A stretch of DNA of 20,184 nt from an uncultured Prevotella sp. (lineage in GTDB: Bacteria; Bacteroidota; Bacteroidia; Bacteroidales; Bacteroidaceae). Positions 1 to 7,200 of the stretch are shown here, one piece after another. How positions within the stretch are numbered: the stretch's first letter is position 1; each line of letters begins with the position of its first letter. The notes beneath the pieces were generated by a model. That model ran no database searches, was not told the DNA's origin, and saw nothing but the letters and a program-made list of their open reading frames with translations. The position numbers were made by a program, and so were the translations under genes. Where the stretch lies: positions 1 through 20,184 of the forward strand of contig CAKQCV010000049.1 in the NCBI GenBank assembly GCA_934217675.1. Reading direction: 5' to 3'.

Positions 1-66
1 ACAGAGAAGTTAAGCCTGCTTGCGCCGATGGTACTGCAATGCAATGCGGGAGAGTAGGTAACCGCC
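1..66 (+). rRNA. rrf: 5S ribosomal RNA, 3' part (5' end outside window)
   Basis: The first 66 bases match the 3' half of a bacterial 5S rRNA: the AGAGAAGTTAAGCC stretch typical of helix III/loop B, then GCGCCGATGGTACTGC, and finally GGGAGAGTAGG running into a terminal CCGCC that would pair with the missing 5' end. The 5' half lies outside the window. The 3' end is set from the usual GCC terminus and may be off by one or two bases. A perfect hairpin terminator follows, so this is the distal end of an rRNA operon. Recognition is from conserved 5S sequence, not from a model search. Confidence 0.93.
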
Positions 67-82
67 TTTTTTCATTTAATTT

Positions 83-119
83 AAGTCTTTCTTGATTTAT
101 TTCAAGAAAGACTTTTTTT
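83..119 (+). terminator. Rho-independent terminator of the rRNA operon
   Basis: A perfect 13-bp inverted repeat (AAGTCTTTCTTGA at 83-95 with TCAAGAAAGACTT at 102-114) encloses a 6-base loop and is followed by a run of T to 119. It lies 16 bases after the 5S rRNA end. Confidence 0.93.
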
Positions 120-144
120 GTTTTATCTAATTTTATGTTAAATA

Positions 145-176
145 CTTGTCTATGTCAATTCTTATTACTATCTTTG
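145..176 (+). promoter_or_regulatory. Bacteroidetes-type promoter for the transglycosylase gene
   Basis: The -33-like CTTG (145-148) and the -7 element TATCTTTG (169-176) are 20 bases apart, matching the Bacteroidetes sigma-ABfr consensus TTTG-N19/20-TAnnTTTG except for one base in the -33. Transcription would begin near 183, giving an unusually long leader of about 188 bases before the ATG at 371. Confidence 0.7.
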
Positions 177-182
177 CAAAGA

Positions 183-370
183 ATTTAGACTCAACCATTT
201 ACGTATTGTTCAAGTGTGCGTGGGTCATAGTATTTAACTGGCATTCAGGACAGTTCTTTTATCGTTGTTTAGTTTGAACTGATTTCCGTGGGGCTTAGTC
301 TTAAAAGGTTTTTAGCCAGAGCTTTTGTATTGCTCGGTTATTAACACCCAGATGCCATAAACAATTAATT
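183..370 (+). promoter_or_regulatory. Long, possibly structured 5' leader
   Basis: No convincing ORF lies between the predicted start site (~183) and the ATG at 371. Some complementarity is visible. TGGCATT (239-245) can pair with GATGCCA (351-357) as a closing helix, one pair being G-U. CAGTTC (251-256) pairs with GAACTG (276-281). GAGC (318-321) pairs with GCTC (332-335). The helices are short, so a riboregulator is only a possibility; no known riboswitch class was recognised. Confidence 0.3.
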
Positions 371-805
371 ATGAAGTTTTTAAAAAAGAGTAAGATTGTA
401 TTATTGTTGCTATTATTGTGTCTGCCATGTTCTGTTTTAGCTTTTGGTGGTAGCACAGAAAATGAAAATTTTGATTGGGAGCCTGTTATGAATGCAATTA
501 TACAGGTGGAGAGTCAGGGTAATGCGAAAGCTGTAAGTGGTAATTCCGTAGGTGCGATGCAGATAACTCCTGTGTGTGTCGCTCAGTGTAATATCATTTT
601 GAAATCCCGTAAAAGTAAAAAGCGTTTTACATTGAAAGACCGTTTTAATGTTGCTAAGTCGAAAGAGATGTTTTTACTTCTTCAATCATTTTACAATGCG
701 GAGAACAACATCGAAAAAGCTATTCGTTCTTGGAATGGTGGATTGAGATACACGATACAGGGAACGCAGAAATATTATAATAAGGTGATGTCGTATTTGA
801 AGTAA
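371..805 (+). CDS. Small exported lytic transglycosylase (SLT domain)
   Basis: This 144-residue protein is probably a periplasmic lytic transglycosylase, cleaving the MurNAc-GlcNAc bond of peptidoglycan with formation of 1,6-anhydroMurNAc. Residues 1-24 form a signal peptide (Lys-rich start, a Leu run, cleavage near SVLA). The rest is a minimal SLT/lysozyme-like domain: the IQVESQGN motif carries the likely catalytic Glu47, GAMQITP is at 61-67 (family GLMQ-type motif), and WNGG is at 121-124 before a C-terminal TQKYYNKV helix. It is much shorter than Slt70 or MltD and has no LysM or other wall-binding domain. It appears monocistronic, with its own promoter and terminator, directly downstream of an rRNA operon. 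A lysozyme-like remnant with another role cannot be excluded, but the key motifs are intact. Confidence 0.82.
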   Translation: MKFLKKSKIVLLLLLLCLPCSVLAFGGSTENENFDWEPVMNAIIQVESQGNAKAVSGNSVGAMQITPVCVAQCNIILKSRKSKKRFTLKDRFNVAKSKEMFLLLQSFYNAENNIEKAIRSWNGGLRYTIQGTQKYYNKVMSYLK

Positions 806-817
806 TTCTGACATTTG

Positions 818-852
818 TCCGCTGTCTTGTTTTAAAAGATAGCGGATTTTTT
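818..852 (+). terminator. Rho-independent terminator after the transglycosylase gene
   Basis: TCCGCTGTCTT (818-828) pairs with AAGATAGCGGA (836-846), 11 bp with one G-U pair, and is followed by six T. It begins 12 bases after the stop codon. Confidence 0.88.
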
Positions 853-880
853 ATGCCTTTATCTAAAATGCTTACTTTTC

Positions 881-912
881 TTTGCTTTTATACTATTCTT
901 TGTTTATCTTTG
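881..912 (+). promoter_or_regulatory. Consensus Bacteroidetes promoter for the pectinesterase gene
   Basis: TTTG at 881-884 and TATCTTTG at 905-912 are separated by exactly 20 bases, a perfect match to the sigma-ABfr consensus. The -7 element is also the first part of the tandem repeat at 905-1045. The implied leader is about 150 bases long. Confidence 0.72.
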
Positions 913-1045
913 CATAAGATAAGCTGCACTCGGCAATTTGAAAGCAAGACTTTCATTGCGCTCGTTTGCATTATCTTTGCAGCAGATAAGCTGCATCTCG
1001 GAATAAATTTCAAGCGAGCTTGACTTTCTGCTTTTGCACTGTGTC
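905..1045 (+). repeat. Two diverged tandem copies of an intergenic repeat
   Basis: Copy A (905-971) and copy B (972-1045) both start TATCTTTGCA, continue with AGATAAGCTGCA and then CTCGG, and end in a CTTTC-containing segment and TTTGCA. Each begins with an inverted repeat TTATCT...AGATAA around the -7-like TATCTTTG. Copy B also holds GCAGC/GCTGC and CAAGCGAGCTTG dyads; copy A holds GAAAG/CTTTC. No ORF is convincing. From memory, similar elements recur between genes in Prevotella genomes; that could not be verified here. Only copy A has a -33 TTTG at the right distance. Confidence 0.65.
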
Positions 1046-1072
1046 TGTCGTATGTTTACCTATAATGCTTAA

Positions 1073-2308
1073 ATGATTATGAAAAAAATCTATAATTGTA
1101 TACTTTTACTACTGTTGGCGTTTTCATCCAATGCTTTTGCCGGTAAAGTCTTTAATTCTGTTGTTTCGCAGGATGGCAGTGGTACTTTTTCAAATATTCA
1201 GGATGCAATTGACAATGTACCAGAAAACTTGTCGGCTCCATATCTGATTTTTATAAAAGCTGGTAGGTATCATGAGCATTTGTTTATCCCTGAAAATAAG
1301 CCTTATATACATTTGATTGGACAGGACAGGAATTTGGTTACAGTCTTTGACGACAGAGTTAGTGGTGGAAGAAATTCATCGCCTGTTGATGTGGCTGCTA
1401 CTATCGTGGTTCATGCAGAGAATATATATTTGGAGGGTATAACTTTTGAAAACTCGTGGGGCACAAGGCATAATTCCGGTCCGCAGGCTCTTGCTTTATA
1501 TACAAAGGCTGACAGAATTGTCGTTAATAACTGTGCATTGCTGTCGTATCAAGATACTTATAGAACTGCTGACGAGTGTAATGCCAGAAATTATGTGCAG
1601 AATAGTTTTATAGAGGGAGCTGTAGATTTTATTTACGGACAAGGTAATGTCTTCTTTGATGGCTGCACTTTGAATATTACAAGAAAAGAAGGTGGATTTA
1701 TTGTAGCTCCCAAGCACAAGGAAGGAACAACATGGGGATATGTATTCAAAAATACTATTATCACAGCTCCTGGAAATCCAAAGGATACAAAGGTCTGGTT
1801 GGGTCGCCCATGGAAATACAAACCAAAAACGGTTTTTATTGATACTAAAGCCGAAGTTGAAATTCCTGCTGAAGGCTGGTTTAACCACATGGGAGGTTTG
1901 CCTGATACTTTTGCTGAATATAACACTGTTGATGCAGAAGGAAAAAGTGTTGACTTGAGCAAGCGTATTGAAAAGTATTACATGCTGTCAGAAAAGAAAG
2001 ACACCTTATGGGGATACGCAAAAAAAGAAATATCTTCTATAGAGGCGTCTAATTATACTGTAGAGAATGTGCTTTCAGGAAATGACGGATGGAATCCTAA
2101 ATCCTTGTGCAAGCAATTGAAATCTCCAAAGATTACGCGTCGTGGAACAAAGCTTGCATGGAAAGCTGTTGATGACGCCTTGGGATATATCATAATAAAT
2201 GACGGTAAAGTTGTTTGTATTACGCCAAATTGTCAGTATCAGGTTGCAGTGCGTACTGGAGTTTATGAAGTGAGAAGTGTTTCAAAGAATGGAACGATTA
2301 GTAGATAG
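1073..2308 (+). CDS. Exported pectinesterase (pectin methylesterase, CE8)
   Basis: The 411-residue product should de-esterify methylated homogalacturonan to pectate and methanol in the periplasm or outside the cell. Residues 1-23 are a signal peptide (cleavage after AFA). The right-handed beta-helix esterase domain spans about 25-320 and carries the full active site: GPQAL 136-140 (Gln138), YQDT 159-162 (Asp161, acid/base), DFIYG 185-189 (Asp185, nucleophile) and LGRPW 243-247 (Arg245). About 60 residues at the C terminus (350-411) look like an extra beta-sandwich of fibronectin-III type, beginning SPKITRRGTKLAW; this is an inference from pattern. The start could also be the second Met (ATG 1079). 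No SusC/SusD pair, pectate lyase or GH28 neighbour is present, so it is not in a visible polysaccharide utilisation locus. Confidence 0.93.
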   Translation: MIMKKIYNCILLLLLAFSSNAFAGKVFNSVVSQDGSGTFSNIQDAIDNVPENLSAPYLIFIKAGRYHEHLFIPENKPYIHLIGQDRNLVTVFDDRVSGGRNSSPVDVAATIVVHAENIYLEGITFENSWGTRHNSGPQALALYTKADRIVVNNCALLSYQDTYRTADECNARNYVQNSFIEGAVDFIYGQGNVFFDGCTLNITRKEGGFIVAPKHKEGTTWGYVFKNTIITAPGNPKDTKVWLGRPWKYKPKTVFIDTKAEVEIPAEGWFNHMGGLPDTFAEYNTVDAEGKSVDLSKRIEKYYMLSEKKDTLWGYAKKEISSIEASNYTVENVLSGNDGWNPKSLCKQLKSPKITRRGTKLAWKAVDDALGYIIINDGKVVCITPNCQYQVAVRTGVYEVRSVSKNGTISR

Positions 2309-2358
2309 AATATTTCTAAATATTTTATAAAAACGATTCAAAACTAAAATAATTGCAT

Positions 2359-2366
2359 TATATTTG
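2359..2366 (+). promoter_or_regulatory. Probable -7 element of the lemA-htpX operon
   Basis: TATATTTG at 2359-2366 matches TAnnTTTG. No good TTTG lies 19-21 bases upstream (GATTCA is there), so the -33 is weak. Transcription would start near 2373, about 70 bases before lemA. Confidence 0.4.
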
Positions 2367-2442
2367 TAGTTATACTTATTGTCAATGCGTATTCTATAAT
2401 AAGAGGTAATCGCATTAAATGTTTAATTAAAAAGAAAAAATT

Positions 2443-3009
2443 ATGTCTACAACAACAATTGTGATTTTGGTAGTGGTGGTACTGCTTGTAATTTGGGCAG
2501 TTAGTATCTATAATAACTTGGTTAAGCTGCGCAATAACCGTGACAATGCTTTTGCAAATATCGACGTACAGCTAAAACAGCGCTATGACCTTATTCCACA
2601 ACTCGTGGCTACAGTAAAAGGATATGCCACACACGAGAAGGAAACACTGCAGCGCGTGACTGATGCACGCACGGCAGCAATGGGAGCTACAACAATAAAT
2701 GACAAGATACAAGCCGACAATATGCTAACATCTGCTCTTGCCGGACTGAAAGTATCGCTTGAGGCATATCCAGACTTGAAGGCAAACCAGAATTTCATGC
2801 AGTTGCAGAGCGAAATTGCCGATATTGAAAACAAGCTCGCTGCAGTACGCCGCTTCTTTAACTCGGCAACACGTGAGTTCAACAATGCTGTAGAAACTTT
2901 CCCAAGCAATCTTTTTGCCAAGATGTTTGGATTCTCGCGCCAGCCTATGTTTGAAGTGCCACAGGAAAGCCGTGCTGCAATGGATAAGGCTCCAGAAATA
3001 AAGTTCTAA
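2443..3009 (+). CDS. lemA: LemA family protein
   Basis: A 188-residue LemA family protein. One N-terminal membrane segment (residues 5-22, a run of Val/Leu/Ile) anchors a long helical domain carrying the family signature QLKQRYDLIPQLVATVKGY (43-61), then YPDLKANQNFMQLQ (109-122) and FNSATREFNNAVETFP (139-154). There is no lipobox, so it is a membrane-anchored protein facing the periplasm by analogy with relatives. The molecular function of LemA is not established. Its habitual pairing with an HtpX-type protease is seen here, with htpX starting 24 bases downstream. The gene is richer in C-ending codons than its neighbours (42-52% GC per 60-base line over 2521-2760), which suggests high expression. 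Confidence 0.93.
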   Translation: MSTTTIVILVVVVLLVIWAVSIYNNLVKLRNNRDNAFANIDVQLKQRYDLIPQLVATVKGYATHEKETLQRVTDARTAAMGATTINDKIQADNMLTSALAGLKVSLEAYPDLKANQNFMQLQSEIADIENKLAAVRRFFNSATREFNNAVETFPSNLFAKMFGFSRQPMFEVPQESRAAMDKAPEIKF

Positions 3010-3033
3010 AAAACTGAAGATTTTTTCTGCTTT

Positions 3034-4059
3034 ATGAAATACGTAGGAATGCAAACTCAAATTAACCGCAATAATAAGTTGACCTTATTATTGCTGTTAA
3101 TGTTTCCGCTGATTATTCTTGGAGTGGTATGGTTGTTCTTGGCTGCAATGAATTACTTCGGCAATGGATACTATGATCAGTATGGTAATATTGTTCATCA
3201 GTTGGATTCTGAGACAGTTAACTACTACTTTTTGAAATCTTTGCCATGGGTCGTCGGCAGTGTTGGAGTATGGTTCTTGATAGCATATTTTTTCAATTCG
3301 TCAATGGTTCGTGCTGCAACTGGAGCACATTCGGTTACACGGAAAGAATGTCCTCGGGTGTATAATATAGTGGAGAATCTTTGTATAACCTGTGGAATGG
3401 ATATGCCAAAGATAAATGTTGTTGACGATCCACAATTAAATGCCTTTGCCAGTGGTATAGACAAAAAATCATATACTGTTACAGTGACTACAGGAATAAT
3501 GAATCGTCTTAACGATGATGAACTTGCAGGAGTGCTTGGGCATGAGCTTACACATATTCGCAATCATGATACAAAATTATTGATAACAAGTATAATATTT
3601 GTGGGAATTATTTCAACAGTAATGAGCATGATTGTTCAGATGATGTATAATCTTATGTGGTTTGGTGGTGGTAGCTATCACATGAGAAGTAGTAATGATG
3701 ATGAAGACAACAAAGGTGGTGGAATTTCATTGATTGTAGTTTTGATTGTTGGCTATGTCCTTTGTGCCATTGCATATCTTTTTACAGCTTTAACTCGTTT
3801 TGCTATTAGTCGTAGACGAGAATATATGGCTGATGCTGGAGGTGCTGAATTGTGTGGCAATCCTTTGGCTCTTGCTTCTGCTTTACGTAAAATAAGTAAT
3901 GACCCTGGGTTGCAGAACGTGTCGCGTGATGATGTGGCTCAGCTCTTTATAATTCATCCACAAAAACTTTCTGCAGGCGGAGCAATGAGTATGCTTTCGT
4001 CTTTGTTCAGTACACATCCTGACACAAAAAAACGTATTGAGATACTTGAGCAGTTCTAA
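3034..4059 (+). CDS. htpX: HtpX-like membrane zinc metalloprotease (M48)
   Basis: A 341-residue integral membrane protease of family M48, likely involved in membrane-protein quality control. Membrane segments are visible at about 16-38, 66-87, 182-205 and 231-253. The zinc site is intact: HELTH at 170-174 and the third ligand Glu263 in REYMADAGG. The C-terminal THPDTKKRIEIL (327-338) is typical of the family. A Gly/Asp-rich loop (211-230) lies between TM3 and TM4. The start at 3034 fits the 24-base gap from lemA; the Met six codons in is an alternative. It is co-transcribed with lemA, and the operon ends at a terminator whose stem includes this gene's stop codon. The family is certain; orthology to E. 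coli HtpX is inferred. Confidence 0.92.
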   Translation: MKYVGMQTQINRNNKLTLLLLLMFPLIILGVVWLFLAAMNYFGNGYYDQYGNIVHQLDSETVNYYFLKSLPWVVGSVGVWFLIAYFFNSSMVRAATGAHSVTRKECPRVYNIVENLCITCGMDMPKINVVDDPQLNAFASGIDKKSYTVTVTTGIMNRLNDDELAGVLGHELTHIRNHDTKLLITSIIFVGIISTVMSMIVQMMYNLMWFGGGSYHMRSSNDDEDNKGGGISLIVVLIVGYVLCAIAYLFTALTRFAISRRREYMADAGGAELCGNPLALASALRKISNDPGLQNVSRDDVAQLFIIHPQKLSAGGAMSMLSSLFSTHPDTKKRIEILEQF

Positions 4060-4089
4060 AGAGTCTACCAACTCTTTAGAACTTTTTTT
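4052..4089 (+). terminator. Rho-independent terminator of lemA-htpX, overlapping the stop codon
   Basis: A perfect 13-bp stem, AGTTCTAAAGAGT (4052-4064) with ACTCTTTAGAACT (4071-4083), has a 6-base loop and a T run to 4089. The htpX stop TAA (4057-4059) is inside the 5' arm. Confidence 0.92.
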
Positions 4090-4158
4090 ATAAGGTAATC
4101 TTAAAATGTTTAATATCTGCGATATTGCTTTAATGCTGTTATTTTCATTGCCATTAAC

Positions 4159-4189
4159 TTTATAAATTAAAAATATTTGTTTAAATTTG
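4159..4189 (+). promoter_or_regulatory. Probable promoter of tamB-tamL
   Basis: TAAATTTG at 4182-4189 fits the -7 consensus, with TTTA at 4159-4162 as a partial -33 at 19-base spacing. Initiation would fall near 4196. That leaves almost no leader for the ATG at 4201 and favours the ATG at 4234 as the true tamB start. Confidence 0.5.
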
Positions 4190-4233
4190 CCGTGTGATAG
4201 ATGTATGCTCAAAGAGTAAATATTTGGCATGAT

Positions 4234-7200
4234 ATGAAAAAAAAACTGAGAAAAACCATGAAGTGGGTGGGCTTGTTGATAGTGACACCTTTCTTTCTAT
4301 TCTTTATATTGTCTGTACTGCTGTATGTTCCTGCTGTGCAGAACTGGACTGTGAGGACAGTAGCCGATTATGCTTCTGCTAAAACAGGCAAGTATATATC
4401 AGTGGATTATGTATGCTTGTCGTTTCCGCTTGACCTTAGTCTTTCTGGATTTAAGATGATACAGCCAAACGACTCTTTGCCACAAGTGAAAGATACTGTT
4501 GCAGATATCGGCAATCTCGTGGTAAGCGTTAAACTTATGCCTTTGTTTCAACAGCAAGTTGAAATTGATCGTCTTGATTTTAATAAGCTGAAGCTGAACA
4601 CCGCGGATTTTATACATGAAGCACGTATAAAAGGAACAATGGGACGTCTATCTGTGAAAAGTCACGGAATAGATTGGGGCAAAGAATTTATCAATGTGGA
4701 TGATGCTATATTGAAAGACGCTAATATTAAAGTTGAACTCAGTGATACTGTGCCACCGGATACGTCAAAGACTCCTAATTATTGGAAGATAAAAGTAGAT
4801 AGGTTGAATATAAAAAATACTTTTGCTGATATACACATGCCTGGAGATACGCTTTCTGTGAAGGCTTTTGTTGGGAATGCAATGGCTGTAGAAGGATATT
4901 TCGACTTGTTTAAGAACTTATATGAATTGAGGCATTTTACTCTTGATGCTAAAAAAATATCTTATGATAATAATTTTAAGTCAAATGTGCGTGGAATCAT
5001 AGATCCTAATCATGTATCGTTGAATGATGTGGCAGTGGCTGTTGATTCTTTAAATTTTATGGCTCCAAACTTGACAGCTTTGGTTCGTAGCTGTAAGTTT
5101 AAAGAGAAAAATGGAATAGAAATCGCTAATATTGCAGGAAAAATAGAAATGGATTCTTTGCAATTACGCTTGCCGCAAATAAAGATACAAACCCCAAGTT
5201 CGTGGCTTAGGGCAAGATTGTTTATGGACCTGAGCGCTTTTAGAGATTCGTGCCCAGGAAATATGCATCTTGTGGCTGATGCTTCATTTGCCAAGCGAGA
5301 TATAATGATGTTTCTAAGTGATATGCCAAAATCTTTCAGAAATTGGTATCCAAACAAGCCATTGACTGTTAATACAGTTGTGGATGGCAATATGCATCAT
5401 GTAAGATTCCGTTTGTTGAATATCGTATTACCGTCAGTGGCAAAAATTAATGCCAGCGGGTATGCATCTGGATTTACAAAAATGAAGCGCATGACAGCAA
5501 ATGCCAATTTCAAGGCTACTGCATATAGTTCGGATTTTGTTACAGCTCTTATCGGTAAAAATGCTATAGGGGGAGTTAGAATACCTAAGGGTATTTCGCT
5601 TGCTGGAAATATAAAAACAAATGGAAATGAAGTGTTCTTTGCAGATCTTTTGCTGAAAGAAGGAAAAGGACAAGTTAAAGCAAAAGCACGCTTCAATATG
5701 CCGGCAATGGCATATAATGCAAATGTTACAGCAAATAATCTGCAAATCCAGCATTTTATGCCTATATTGGGAGTAAAAGATTTTTCTGGAAACTTGAGTG
5801 TTAGCGGCAAAGGTTTTAATCCAATGTCTAAAGGAGTGGCTATTGATGTAAGTGCAAAAATACAAAAGCTGCTATACGATAAATATAGAATTTCCGGTTT
5901 AAGTGCAGATGCGACATTGAGCAATGGTATGCTACATGCTGCTGTAAATAGTAAAAGTAATCTTGTCTGTGGATTAGTTAATGTTGACGGTTTTGTCGGT
6001 GGCAATAAAATTAATGCAACTTTGACTGCAGACGTTGATAGTGTAGACTTGTATAAATTAGGCTTAGTGGAAAAACCTCTGCAAGCATCATTATGCTGCC
6101 ATTTTGATGTAGCAACGGATATGAAGAAAATGTATATGCTTAGAGTTGGGACAAGTGATGTCACGCTGATAGATTCTTCAAAGATATATCGCCCGATGAA
6201 TGTTACTGTTGATGTTTTAACTGCTCGTGACACTACGAGAGCTTTTGTTGACTGTGGAGATTTCTATCTTGATTTGTCTGCTCATGGAGGATATGAGCAT
6301 ATACTTTCATTATTGCAGACATTTGTAAGTAAAGTTGAAACGGACATTAAAAATCGACATATTGATTATGTTGCATTGCGTCAGAGTCTACCAGAAGCTC
6401 GTATTCGCCTTGTTTCTGGTTCTGATAATATTTTCTGTCGTTTTCTGAAATATTCTGGCTATACGGTGAAGAGTATGAGTATGAACCTTTCAACTTCTTC
6501 GCTGCATGGAATGAACGGAAACATTGAGATGGATGAACTTACAACTTCAGGTATAAGACTTGATACTATACGTTTCAACATTGTATCTGATTCTACAAGT
6601 TGCACTTATAACGGACAAATCAGAAATTCAAAGACAAATCCACAATATGTTTTTAATACATTGTTTGATGGTTATGTTTTTGATAGAGGTTCCGGCTTAA
6701 ATCTAAGTGTGTTTGATGCAAAAAACAAACTTGGTATAAAAATGGGTGCAACAGCTTTGCTTGAAGAAGAAGGAATTCGTTTGCATTTACTAACTGATGA
6801 CATTATTCTTGGTTATAGAAAGTTCAATGCCAACGATGATAATTATCTTTTTCTAAGTGATGATAACCGTGTGGCTGCGAAGTTGAACTTACGTTCTTCT
6901 GACGGTATGGGGTTGCAGGTTTATACCGATGATGAAAATGCTGAAGCATTGCAAGATGTGACTGTCAGTCTGAATGATTTCGATTTGTCTAAGTTAACTG
7001 CAGTATTGCCTTATTTCCCCAAAATAACAGGTAGATTAAATGGTGACTTACATGCCATTCAAACAGAAAAGCAGATAACGGTTTCATCAAACCTTGCTGT
7101 TGATAAAATGACATATGAAGGTTGTGCCATGGGTAATGTCAGTTCCGAATTTGTTTATATGCCTAAAGATGACGGCAGTCATTATGTTGACGCAATGCTT

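Noticed and set aside
905..1045. Possible CRISPR or mobile-element end in the tandem repeat
   Set aside because: There are only two diverged copies with no spacers, no transposase and no target-site duplication.
2310..2335. AATATTT-CT-AAATATT dyad after the pectinesterase gene as a terminator
   Set aside because: The stem is purely A/T with a two-base loop and no proper T run.
4112..4126. AATATC-TGC-GATATT palindrome upstream of tamB
   Set aside because: It is short, AT-rich and about 70 bases before the predicted promoter; chance occurrence in this composition is likely.
4201..4233. Upstream in-frame start giving TamB eleven more residues
   Set aside because: The predicted transcription start is only a few bases before 4201, and the extra residues (MYAQRVNIWHD) do not resemble a signal anchor; ATG 4234 gives a normal Lys-rich start.
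5397..6233. Long minus-strand ORF (278 codons) inside tamB
   Set aside because: It is antisense to a well-supported gene, has no recognisable domain or promoter, and can be explained by codon structure of the AT-rich sense strand.
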